7,895 nucleotides of DNA from Segatella copri (GCF_019127135.1 NZ_JAHOEA010000088.1:1-7895), one strand, 5' to 3'. Positions 1-6,327 are shown, counted from the stretch's first letter. Notes: generated from the sequence alone by a model not told the origin. Made by a program: numbers and translations.

Positions 1-65
1 GTTTCATTCCTACCAATGAAACACCTTTTTGATAGGAATGAAACTATTTTCTTGAACAATGAAAC
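1..65. repeat. AATGAAAC direct and inverted repeat cluster
   Basis: The 8-mer AATGAAAC occurs at 15-22, 37-44 and 58-65, spaced 22 and 21 bp, which is about two helical turns. Its complement GTTTCATT is at 1-8 and forms a hairpin with 15-22 (6-nt loop). A longer 12-nt inverted repeat pairs GTTTCATTCCTA (1-12) with TAGGAATGAAAC (33-44). The last copy falls where the -33 element of the following promoter would lie. It could be an operator or activator array for the small membrane gene, or the end of a dispersed intergenic repeat that starts outside the window. The repeats are seen directly; the function is inferred. Confidence 0.6.
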
Positions 66-87
66 TGTCTGGTTATTAGATTTTTAT

Positions 88-95
88 TATCTTTG
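88..95 (+). promoter_or_regulatory. Bacteroidota -7 promoter element, small membrane gene
   Basis: TATCTTTG matches the TAnnTTTG -7 consensus of the Bacteroidota primary sigma factor. No clear TTG -33 box sits 19-21 bp upstream; that place is taken by the third AATGAAAC repeat. This would fit a promoter that depends on an activator, but that is inference. The leader to the ATG at 145 would be about 45 nt. Confidence 0.5.
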
Positions 96-144
96 CATCA
101 TTATTTAATAATAGTAGATAATAATGATTCTTATTAACTTTTAA

Positions 145-402
145 ATGAATTACGAAATGACAGGCTTTTCTTTATTACAATCGACTGATCTAGCCGAAAT
201 TGTAGGTGTATGTATTATATTGTCCATTGTATTGGGGGCTTTGTCCCTCATGTGGAGGGATTATAAAAACTATCTTGAGGAGAATGACGACAAGCATTTT
301 CATGTCTTGGATTTTGTCCTCAAGGAGCAGTTGTATATATTTATCTTTCTTGTCTTAGCCTTCCTGGTAGGGGGTGAGATGTTGCTGCAAGCCTATATGT
401 AG
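145..402 (+). CDS. Small hypothetical two-helix membrane protein
   Basis: This is an 85-residue protein I do not recognise. It has two strongly hydrophobic segments, about residues 18-36 (from EIVGVCIILSIVLGALSLMW) and about residues 62-80 (from LYIFIFLVLAFLVGGEMLL). They are joined by a charged loop rich in D, E, K and H (WRDYKNYLEENDDKHFHV). This suggests a small hairpin inner-membrane protein with the loop on one side. The ATG at 145 follows a TATCTTTG promoter by about 50 nt; a second in-frame ATG is at 157. A six-codon upstream frame (124-144) ends with TAA immediately before the ATG. The gene is followed by a weak hairpin and T-run. No neighbour suggests a function. Coding status rests on length, the promoter and a sensible membrane topology. 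Confidence 0.6.
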   Translation: MNYEMTGFSLLQSTDLAEIVGVCIILSIVLGALSLMWRDYKNYLEENDDKHFHVLDFVLKEQLYIFIFLVLAFLVGGEMLLQAYM

Positions 403-420
403 CAGTTCTCTTTTTTTTTT
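383..420 (+). terminator. Possible weak intrinsic terminator
   Basis: TGCTGC (383-388) pairs with GTAGCA (399-404) as a 6-bp stem with one G-U pair and a 10-nt loop, overlapping the stop codon at 400-402. After a short spacer comes a run of ten T (411-420). The stem is short, so termination may be partial. Confidence 0.4.
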
Positions 421-431
421 CGGATAAAAGA

Positions 432-463
432 TTTGTTAGTACGATACTTCTTTTGTATTTTTG
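432..463 (+). promoter_or_regulatory. Promoter of the truncated DUF1846 copy
   Basis: TTTG at 432-435 and TATTTTTG at 456-463 form a -33/-7 pair with a 20-bp spacer. The stretch 444-466 closely matches 4667-4688 upstream of the intact DUF1846 gene, differing by one indel and one base. This suggests the promoter was carried along with the gene fragment. The TTG at 461, which could be read as a start codon, is part of the -7 box and so is not a credible translation start. Confidence 0.6.
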
Positions 464-505
464 CAGGCGATTTTTGAATTCAAATTGCAAGATATAATAA
501 CAATT

Positions 506-775
506 ATGAAAATAGGATTTGACAACGAGAAGTATCTGAAGATTCAGTCAGAACACATCAAGGAAAGAATCTCACAGTTTGACGGAAAGCTTTACCTCGA
601 ATTAGGCGGTAAACTTTTTGACGATTATCATGCCAGCAGAGTATTGCCGGGTTTTCAGCCTGACAGCAAACTGCGCATGTTCCAGAAAATCAGCGATAGC
701 ATCGAGATTGTTATCGTGAGAGCCGCAGCAGCTAAAATCATAGCTTTAATCATGTTTCTAATTTTACTGTTATAA
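506..775 (+). pseudogene. Truncated DUF1846 paralogue, N-terminal fragment only
   Basis: The first 71 codons (506-718) align without gaps to the intact DUF1846 gene at 4733-4945. There are 11 base differences in 213 (about 95% identity), and only one changes an amino acid (Tyr41 for His). After 718 the similarity stops. The frame runs on for 18 codons of unrelated sequence ending in a hydrophobic stretch ([12 protein letters not shown]), giving 89 residues against 487 for the intact protein. The missing part includes the GPGSGK loop and most of the fold, so the ancestral activity is almost certainly lost. The ATG at 506 is chosen because it matches the intact gene's start; the upstream TTG at 461 lies inside the promoter. 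The frame has no premature stop, and a plausible promoter precedes it, so a small expressed protein cannot be excluded. Confidence 0.8.
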
Positions 776-833
776 TGTTGCTTTGATGTTATTTTGTTAT
801 CTTATTCAAGTTTCGCAAGTGAGGGAATTGTTT

Positions 834-959
834 GAAGTTAAAGAAGTTATCACTCCCTACGGTCGTTCGGGAAGTTAAGAGACAATAGTCTTCTAGCTTA
901 AACTTAGGACATTTGTCTCTTAACTTCCCTCTAACTTCCCTAACTTCCCTTAACTTCCC
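834..959. repeat. Long inverted repeat with phased TAACTTCCC repeats
   Basis: A 17-nt arm GGGAAGTTAAGAGACAA (869-885) is perfectly complementary to 913-929, enclosing 27 nt. After a 2x2 internal loop, five more pairs form (888-892 with 906-910, one of them G-U). TAACTTCCC is repeated at 921, 932, 941 and 951, about one helical turn apart. The complementary core GAAGTTA occurs at 834, 843 and 871, so both flanks can pair in several registers. It lies between converging genes but has no T-tract after the stem, so it is not a standard terminator. It is probably a dispersed intergenic repeat element. The rest of 776-980 shows no gene. Confidence 0.7.
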
Positions 960-980
960 ATATGCGAAAGTTCAGTTATC

Positions 981-2264
981 TTAAATCTTGTCCAAAGCCT
1001 GTTTGATATCATCGAGGATGTCTTCTACATCTTCGATACCTACGGAGAGGCGAATCAGGTCTGGCGCAACACCTGCTTCCTTCAGCTGCTCTTCGCTGAG
1101 CTGGCGATGGGTGTGACTGGCTGGATGGAGCACACAGGTGCGGGCATCGGCTACATGGGTTACGATGTTGATCATGTCGAGAGAATCCATAAACTTGATG
1201 GCAGTCTCGCGATCTCCCTTCAATCCGAAGGCAATAACACCGCAGGTGCCGTTTGGCATATACTTCTGGGCAAGCGCATGATACTCATCGCCCTCCAGAC
1301 CGCTATAATGAACCCAAGCCACGCGTTCATCGTTCTGCAGGAACTCTGCCACCTTCTGTGCATTGGCACAATGCTGGCGCATACGGAGGTGGAGACTCTG
1401 AAGACCGAGGTTGAGGATGAACGAATTCATTGGGGCAGGGATGCTGCCGAGATCGCGCATCAGCTGAGCCACGAGTTTGGTGGTGTAGCCCATCTTGCCG
1501 AAAGCCTTCACATAGGTCAGACCATGGTAGCTGTCATCCGGTGTGCAGAGACCTGGGAACTTATCAGCATGAGCCATCCAGTCGAAGTTGCCGCTGTCTA
1601 CTACAACGCCACCTACCTGTGAAGCGGTACCATCCATATACTTGGTAGTACTGTGGGTAACGATGTCGGCACCCCATTCGAATGGGCGGCAGTTGATAGG
1701 CGTAGCGAAAGTGTTGTCAACGATGAGAGGCACCCCATTCTTGTGAGCAATACGTGCAAACTTCTCGATGTCGAGTACAGCGCAGCCCGGGTTGCTGATG
1801 GTTTCGCCGAAAACAACCTTGGTGTTAGGGCGGAAAGCCTTCTGGATTTCTTCTTCGCTATCGTTCGGATTCACGAAAGTACACTCAATGCCTAGCTTCT
1901 TCAGGGTTACACCGAAGAGATTGAAGGTGCCACCATAAATCTCATTAGAGGTAACGATATGGTCGCCCGCTTCGCAGATGTTGAATACTGCATAGAAGTT
2001 GGCAGCCTGACCACTGCTGGTTAAAACGGCTCCCACGCCCCCTTCGAGTTCGGCAATCTTCTTAGCTACAACATCGTTGGTAGGGTTCTGGAGGCGGGTA
2101 TAGAAGTAGCCTTCCTTCTTCAGGTCGAAGAGCATAGCCATCTCCTCAGAGTTGTCATACTTGAAAGTAGTGCTTTGATAAATTGGCACTTCAATCGGTT
2201 CGCCGTTCTTTGGCTCATAGCCTCCCTGCACGCAGATAGAGGCGGTACGTAAATTCTTTTTCAT
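981..2264 (-). CDS. metY: O-acetylhomoserine sulfhydrylase (aminocarboxypropyltransferase)
   Basis: This is a cytoplasmic PLP enzyme of the Cys/Met-metabolism (cystathionine gamma-synthase-like) family. It makes homocysteine from O-acetylhomoserine and sulfide, for methionine synthesis. Numbering from the chosen start (427 residues): PIYQSTTF 27-34, YTRLQNPTN 55-63 (phosphate and partner-subunit contacts), SSGQAA 83-88, VDNTFATP 182-189 with the Asp that holds the PLP ring nitrogen, and HSTTKYMDG with Lys208 as the Schiff-base lysine. The C-terminal motif LIRLSVGIED is also present. The MetY type, rather than MetB or MetC, is inferred from overall length and N-terminal sequence (CVQGGYEPKNGEP). 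The start at 2264 fits the family; the frame extends to an ATG at 2312, adding 16 basic, non-conserved residues. The gene is divergent from the glycosidase-like gene. No SAM riboswitch is visible in the short leader. Confidence 0.93.
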   Translation of the reverse strand: MKKNLRTASICVQGGYEPKNGEPIEVPIYQSTTFKYDNSEEMAMLFDLKKEGYFYTRLQNPTNDVVAKKIAELEGGVGAVLTSSGQAANFYAVFNICEAGDHIVTSNEIYGGTFNLFGVTLKKLGIECTFVNPNDSEEEIQKAFRPNTKVVFGETISNPGCAVLDIEKFARIAHKNGVPLIVDNTFATPINCRPFEWGADIVTHSTTKYMDGTASQVGGVVVDSGNFDWMAHADKFPGLCTPDDSYHGLTYVKAFGKMGYTTKLVAQLMRDLGSIPAPMNSFILNLGLQSLHLRMRQHCANAQKVAEFLQNDERVAWVHYSGLEGDEYHALAQKYMPNGTCGVIAFGLKGDRETAIKFMDSLDMINIVTHVADARTCVLHPASHTHRQLSEEQLKEAGVAPDLIRLSVGIEDVEDILDDIKQALDKI

Positions 2265-2335
2265 TTGTCGGTTATATTTTCTTTTAAAATTCATGTTTTT
2301 GCGATATGACATGTTATGCTGCCCATTGCAAGATG

Positions 2336-2343
2336 CAAAGATA
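2336..2343 (-). promoter_or_regulatory. metY -7 promoter element
   Basis: On the minus strand the sequence reads TATCTTTG, matching TAnnTTTG. No good TTG -33 box lies about 20 bp upstream. Transcription would begin near 2330, leaving a leader of about 18 nt to the ATG at 2312 or about 66 nt to the ATG at 2264. Both starts are therefore transcribed. Confidence 0.5.
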
Positions 2344-2383
2344 CGGCAAATCCTTGAGAATTAAGAATAATTTGCGTAAAACA

Positions 2384-2415
2384 TTGTTCGAAAGCAACTT
2401 TTTTTTGTACTTTTG
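2384..2415 (+). promoter_or_regulatory. Promoter of the glycosidase-like gene
   Basis: TTG (2384-2386) and TACTTTTG (2408-2415) are separated by 21 bp and match the Bacteroidota -33/-7 consensus. The 16-mer at 2401-2416 (TTTTTTGTACTTTTGC) is identical to that at 4671-4686 before the DUF1846 gene. The leader to the ATG at 2485 is about 63 nt. Confidence 0.65.
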
Positions 2416-2484
2416 CGGAATATTATAGAAATCTATTAAAGCAAGAGAAAACGAATTGATTAAAAACGAACGGAATTTAGCAAG

Positions 2485-4623
2485 ATGAAGAAACTGGTTT
2501 TATTCATAGCATTCGTCTATGGAAGTATCGGGTGGGGTGGAAACAGAAGTTTTGCCCAGCAGATTGACAGATATCAGGTGGTGACAAGAAACAATCCTCA
2601 TGTCATGGGGATGGATTCCCTGTCATCTCTCAGTGTGGGTAATGGTGGCTTTGCCGTCACCGTTGACGGAACAGGATTGCAGTCCTTCCCAAAGGCTTAT
2701 GCCAAAGGTGTGCCGCTGGGAACGATGAGTGATTGGGGCTGGCATTCGTTCCAAAACCCGGAAGGTTTCAAGGAGGAGGAAACATGGAAAGAGTATGATT
2801 TCGGGAGAGGACACAAGGAGATTTATGCTACTCAAATCAAGAATGACAAGCGCAAGAAGGCGGCTGCCGACTGGTTTCGCGTGAATCCTCATCGCCTGCA
2901 TCTGGGAACTGTGGGCTTATCGCTCGGTTCTGATCCAAGACAGGTGAAGAACGTAGATCAGAAGCTAGATATGTGGAACGGAATCATCCGTAGCTCTTTC
3001 GAATACCAGAAGTACCGTTATCAGGTGCAAACCGTCTGCGATCCTGAACGCGATATGCTGGCCACCCACATCATTTCCCGGGGCATTGCATCGGGAAAAG
3101 GAGGAAAAGTTGCGGTAGATGTGAAATTCGCTTATCCTACAGGCGGACATTGTGATGATGCGTGTGACTGGACGAAAGATCAGCTGCATTCTACCACCTT
3201 GGTGGCTCATACTGCTCAGTCGGCTACCTTGAAACGGGTAGTTGATGCAACCCTATATTATGTGGTACTGCGATGGGAAGGAAAGGCTGCCCTGAAACAG
3301 AAGGGAAAGAACTTTTATCAGCTGGTGGCTAAAGGAAATGAACTGAGCGTGAGTTGTGAATATCTGGAAAAATTGCCAGTTCAGGTATCTCCTGATAAGT
3401 GCTTCCCGCAGGTGGCATCAGATGCGAAAGCTTATTGGAACCGGTATTGGAAGCAAGGGGGCATCGTAGACTTTGGTCTGTGCAAAGACCCTCGTGCCAG
3501 AGAGTTAGAGCGTAGAGTAGTGCTGAGTCAGTATCTTCTGGCTATACAGGATGCGGGAGATACACCTCCTCAGGAAACGGGACTGACCTATAATTCATGG
3601 TTTGGAAAATTTCATCTCGAAATGATACTCTGGCACCAGTTGCAGTTTGCTACCTGGGGACATCCCGAACTTCTTGACCGTTCGCTTTCCTGGTATCTGA
3701 AGGCTGAGAAGAATGCGCGGAAGATAGCAGAGAGACAGGGATTCAAGGGGGTGAGATGGATGAAGATGACCGACCCTGATGCCGGCGAGGCTCCATCGAG
3801 TACGGGCAGTTTTCTGATTTGGCAACAGCCCCATCTCATCTATCTGGCAGAGATGCTGTACCGTGCCAATCCTTCGCCTGCCGTCTTGCAGAAATACGGC
3901 AGACTGGTAGAGGAAACCGCTCAGTTTATGGGCGATTTTGCAACCTGCGACCAGGTGAACAACCGTTATACGCTTCGGGGCTGTATTGCAGCTCAGGAAA
4001 CATTGCCGGCAGCAACAACCGTGAATCCGCCATTCGAATTGAGCTACTGGCATTTTGCTCTCGAGGTGGCACAGCAGTGGCGGGAGCGTCTGGGCAAGCA
4101 GCGTGATGCCCATTGGGAAGATATCATCCGCAAAATTTCGCCTCTGGCAGATAAGGACAGTCTGTATCTGGCTGCAGAAACCGAACCGGATACTTACCGG
4201 AAGGAACGTATGTTCAGCGATCATCCTGCTGTAATGGGAGCTGTGGGGGTATTGCCTCTGAATGTTGCCCAGGTAGATTTGGCGAAGATGAAGAAGACGG
4301 AACAGTGGATTTGGAAAAACTGGAAATGGGCTACCTCTTGGGGCTGGGACTATCCGATGATGGCGATGTGCGCCGCCAGAATGGGCGAACCGCAGAATGC
4401 TGTAGGAGCCTTGCTCATGAAACAGCAGAAGAATACCTATCTGGTGAGTGGGCACAACTATCAGGATGCCCGTCTCCGTCTGTATCTTCCGGGTAATGGC
4501 GGTCTGTTGATGGCTGTGGGAATGATGTGTGCGGGATGGGATGGAAGTACGCATCCGAACCCTGGATTTCCGCAGGATGGCAATTGGAATGTGAGATGGG
4601 AGGGGCTGAAACCTCTGCCATGA
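2485..4623 (+). CDS. Secreted six-hairpin glycosidase-like protein
   Basis: This 712-residue protein has a signal peptide: MKKLVLFIAF, a hydrophobic core, then SFA|QQ with likely cleavage after Ala24. It should therefore be periplasmic or surface-associated; there is no lipobox Cys. Residues about 30-310 look beta-rich (SVGNGGFAVTVDGTG, DFGRGHKEIYATQ, WFRVNPHRLHLGTVGL). Residues about 320-705 are helical and resemble the (alpha/alpha)6 barrels of GH65/GH95-type enzymes. Landmarks are NSWFGKFHLEM (Glu379), DPDAGEAPSSTGSF (Asp430, Asp432, Glu435), SWGWDYPMM (Asp622) and LPGNGGLL 668-675. Glu379, Glu435 and Asp622 are candidate acidic active-site residues, but I cannot assign catalytic roles. 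The substrate is unknown. No SusC/SusD pair or sugar-sensing regulator lies beside it, so it stands outside any visible polysaccharide-utilisation locus. The fold call is by recognition; the exact family is uncertain. Confidence 0.72.
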   Translation: MKKLVLFIAFVYGSIGWGGNRSFAQQIDRYQVVTRNNPHVMGMDSLSSLSVGNGGFAVTVDGTGLQSFPKAYAKGVPLGTMSDWGWHSFQNPEGFKEEETWKEYDFGRGHKEIYATQIKNDKRKKAAADWFRVNPHRLHLGTVGLSLGSDPRQVKNVDQKLDMWNGIIRSSFEYQKYRYQVQTVCDPERDMLATHIISRGIASGKGGKVAVDVKFAYPTGGHCDDACDWTKDQLHSTTLVAHTAQSATLKRVVDATLYYVVLRWEGKAALKQKGKNFYQLVAKGNELSVSCEYLEKLPVQVSPDKCFPQVASDAKAYWNRYWKQGGIVDFGLCKDPRARELERRVVLSQYLLAIQDAGDTPPQETGLTYNSWFGKFHLEMILWHQLQFATWGHPELLDRSLSWYLKAEKNARKIAERQGFKGVRWMKMTDPDAGEAPSSTGSFLIWQQPHLIYLAEMLYRANPSPAVLQKYGRLVEETAQFMGDFATCDQVNNRYTLRGCIAAQETLPAATTVNPPFELSYWHFALEVAQQWRERLGKQRDAHWEDIIRKISPLADKDSLYLAAETEPDTYRKERMFSDHPAVMGAVGVLPLNVAQVDLAKMKKTEQWIWKNWKWATSWGWDYPMMAMCAARMGEPQNAVGALLMKQQKNTYLVSGHNYQDARLRLYLPGNGGLLMAVGMMCAGWDGSTHPNPGFPQDGNWNVRWEGLKPLP

Positions 4624-4654
4624 CAGAAAAATAAGCAACTTTCCGCTTTTCTTG

Positions 4655-4685
4655 TTGGATAATTCAATACTTTTTTGTACTTTTG
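4655..4685 (+). promoter_or_regulatory. Promoter of the DUF1846 gene
   Basis: TTG (4655-4657) and TACTTTTG (4678-4685) have a 20-bp spacer and match the Bacteroidota consensus. The leader to the ATG at 4733 is about 42 nt. It contains TCAAATTTGCAAAATAATA (from 4690), similar to the leader of the truncated copy. The promoter lies just after the glycosidase stop codon (4621-4623), so DUF1846 has its own transcription start and is probably not only read through. Confidence 0.65.
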
Positions 4686-4732
4686 CAGTCAAATTTGCAA
4701 AATAATAGCGAAATAGTTTTATTTAAAGTAGT

Positions 4733-6196
4733 ATGAAGATAGGTTTCGATAACGAGAAGTATCTGAAGATTCAGTCAGAACACATCAAGGAGAGAATCTC
4801 ACAGTTTGACGGAAAGCTTTACCTCGAATTGGGCGGTAAACTTTTTGACGATCATCATGCCAGCAGAGTTTTGCCGGGTTTCCAGCCTGACAGCAAACTG
4901 CGCATGTTCCAGAAAATCAGCGATAGCATTGAGATTGTTATTGTGATTAGTGCAGCCGATATTGAGAAAAACAAGAAGCGTGCCGACTTGGGCATTACTT
5001 ACGATGAGGACGTGTTGCGCCTTCGTGGTGAGTTCCAAAACCGTGGTTTCATGGTGGGTTCTGTTGTCATCACTCATTATAATGGTCAGCCTGCAGCCAT
5101 CGCCTTCAAACAGCGTCTGGAGCGCGAGGGCATCAAGACTTACTGCCATTATCTCATCGAGGGCTATCCTCATAACGTGAGTCTGATTGCCTCTGACGAG
5201 GGATTCGGTCAGAACGATTATGTTGAGACTGAGCGTCCTTTGGTTATTGTTACTGCGCCAGGTCCTGGTAGCGGTAAGATGGCGGTTTGTCTGAGTCAGC
5301 TTTATAATGAGAACAAGCGTGGTGTACGTGCCGGCTATGCTAAGTTTGAGACATTCCCTGTGTGGAATCTCCCATTGAAGCATCCTGTGAACATCGCATA
5401 CGAGGCAGCTACCGCCGATCTGAACGATGTGAACATGATAGACCCGTTCCATCTGGAGGCATACAACAAGATTGCCATCAACTATAACCGTGATGTAGAG
5501 ATTTATCCTGTGCTCAATGCGCTGTTCGAGGGAATCTATGGAAGCAATCCATACAAGTCGCCTACGGATATGGGTGTGAACATGGTAGGCTTCTGCATCT
5601 CTGATGATGAGGCTTGCTGCGAGGCATCCAAGAACGAGATTGTCCGCCGTTACTATGCGGCTACCAACAAGATGGCGGCTGGTGCTTGCAACGATGATGA
5701 GATTAACAAGATTCAGATGCTCTTCAATCAGGCTAAGATTACTACTGATTATCGCAAGGTGACGGTTGCTGCCAAGAATCATAAGAAGGAGACGGGACAT
5801 ACTTCTTCGGCCATTGAATTGGAGGATGGTACCATCATCTGTGGTCATAGCAGCGAGCTGCTGGGCTGTAGTGCGGCATTGATTCTGAATGTTACCAAGC
5901 AGCTGGCGGGCATCGACCATGAATTGAAGCTGATTCCTCAGTCGATGATTGAGCCTATCCAGCATACCAAGGTGAATTATCTCGGTGGTCACAATCCTCG
6001 TCTTCATACTGATGAGGTTCTCGTAGCCCTCTCTGTTCTTTCAGAGAATGATGAGAACTGCAAGAAGGCATTGGAGCAGTTGCCTAAGCTTCGCGGCTGC
6101 CAGGCTCATTGCACCGTGATGTTGAGTGATGTAGACCAGAAGATTTTCAAGAAGCTCGGTGTGAATATCACCTGCGAGCCGGTATTGAAGAAGTAA
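4733..6196 (+). CDS. DUF1846 domain-containing protein (intact copy)
   Basis: This 487-residue cytoplasmic protein covers essentially the full length of the DUF1846 family (about 490-505 residues as I recall it). It starts with [22 protein letters not shown], which is characteristic of that family. A glycine-rich, P-loop-like motif APGPGSGKMA occupies residues 175-184 with Lys182, suggesting nucleotide or phosphate binding. The C-terminal part contains HTSSAIELEDG and IICGHSSELLGCSAALILN. There is no signal peptide or membrane segment. The biochemical role of the family is, to my knowledge, not established, so none is given here. It has its own promoter and ends at a strong terminator, so it is probably monocistronic. 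Its first 71 codons are duplicated at 506-718. Codon use (AAG, GAG, CGT, GGT) suggests good expression, which is inference. Confidence 0.92.
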   Translation: MKIGFDNEKYLKIQSEHIKERISQFDGKLYLELGGKLFDDHHASRVLPGFQPDSKLRMFQKISDSIEIVIVISAADIEKNKKRADLGITYDEDVLRLRGEFQNRGFMVGSVVITHYNGQPAAIAFKQRLEREGIKTYCHYLIEGYPHNVSLIASDEGFGQNDYVETERPLVIVTAPGPGSGKMAVCLSQLYNENKRGVRAGYAKFETFPVWNLPLKHPVNIAYEAATADLNDVNMIDPFHLEAYNKIAINYNRDVEIYPVLNALFEGIYGSNPYKSPTDMGVNMVGFCISDDEACCEASKNEIVRRYYAATNKMAAGACNDDEINKIQMLFNQAKITTDYRKVTVAAKNHKKETGHTSSAIELEDGTIICGHSSELLGCSAALILNVTKQLAGIDHELKLIPQSMIEPIQHTKVNYLGGHNPRLHTDEVLVALSVLSENDENCKKALEQLPKLRGCQAHCTVMLSDVDQKIFKKLGVNITCEPVLKK

Positions 6197-6228
6197 ATTC
6201 GGGTTGGATACTATTGAAGAAGCAAATT
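6183..6228 (+). repeat. Imperfect 17-bp direct repeat at the DUF1846 3' end
   Basis: The stretch 6183-6199, which spans the last codons and the stop, reappears at 6212-6228 with 16 of 17 bases identical and an offset of 29 bp. The single difference turns TAA into CAA. The second copy overlaps a perfect 14-bp palindrome AAGCAAATTTGCTT (6220-6233). It looks like a small tandem duplication of the gene's end, out of frame with the gene. Confidence 0.55.
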
Positions 6229-6243
6229 TGCTTTAAACAATAT

Positions 6244-6300
6244 ACCCCCGAAAAGGTATAGTTAATCTCGAAGTTTGATTAATTATACCTTTTCGGGGGT
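6244..6300. terminator. Strong bidirectional terminator between converging genes
   Basis: The arms 6244-6267 and 6277-6300 form a 24-bp stem with one G-U pair (6261/6283) and a 9-nt loop. The outer 17 bp are perfect and begin with ACCCCCG. A T-rich tract (GATTTATTTTTATTTTAT, 6301-6318) follows on the plus strand, and a weaker T-rich stretch follows on the minus strand. It lies 47 nt after the DUF1846 stop and 27 nt after the HipA kinase stop, so it can serve both genes. Confidence 0.9.
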
Positions 6301-6327
6301 GATTTATTTTTATTTTATACAGAGACA

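Noticed and set aside
461..505. TTG start at 461 giving a 104-residue version of the DUF1846 fragment
   Set aside because: The TTG is part of the -7 promoter box, so it would lie upstream of the transcript start. The ATG at 506 matches the start of the intact gene.
802..815. 14-mer TTATTCAAGTTTCG shared with 7623-7636 as an attachment-site pair
   Set aside because: A single AT-rich 14-mer match in 7.9 kb is not far from chance, there is no integrase, and the span holds housekeeping genes.
921..959. TAACTTCCC array as a CRISPR
   Set aside because: The units are only 9 bp with 0-2 bp between them; there are no spacers and no cas genes.
1107..1622. 171-codon open frame antisense to metY
   Set aside because: It lies wholly inside metY, whose PLP-enzyme motifs are unmistakable; it is a shadow frame.
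2265..2335. SAM riboswitch in the metY leader
   Set aside because: The predicted leader is under about 70 nt and shows no multi-helix junction, and no terminator or anti-terminator pair is seen.
3595..4692. 365-codon open frame antisense to the glycosidase-like gene
   Set aside because: The product is rich in His, Arg, Ser and Pro with no domain, and the opposite strand encodes a coherent secreted protein.
4799..6007. 402-codon open frame antisense to the DUF1846 gene
   Set aside because: It is a mirror frame produced by the codon use of a clearly conserved gene; its translation shows no recognisable domain and it has no promoter.
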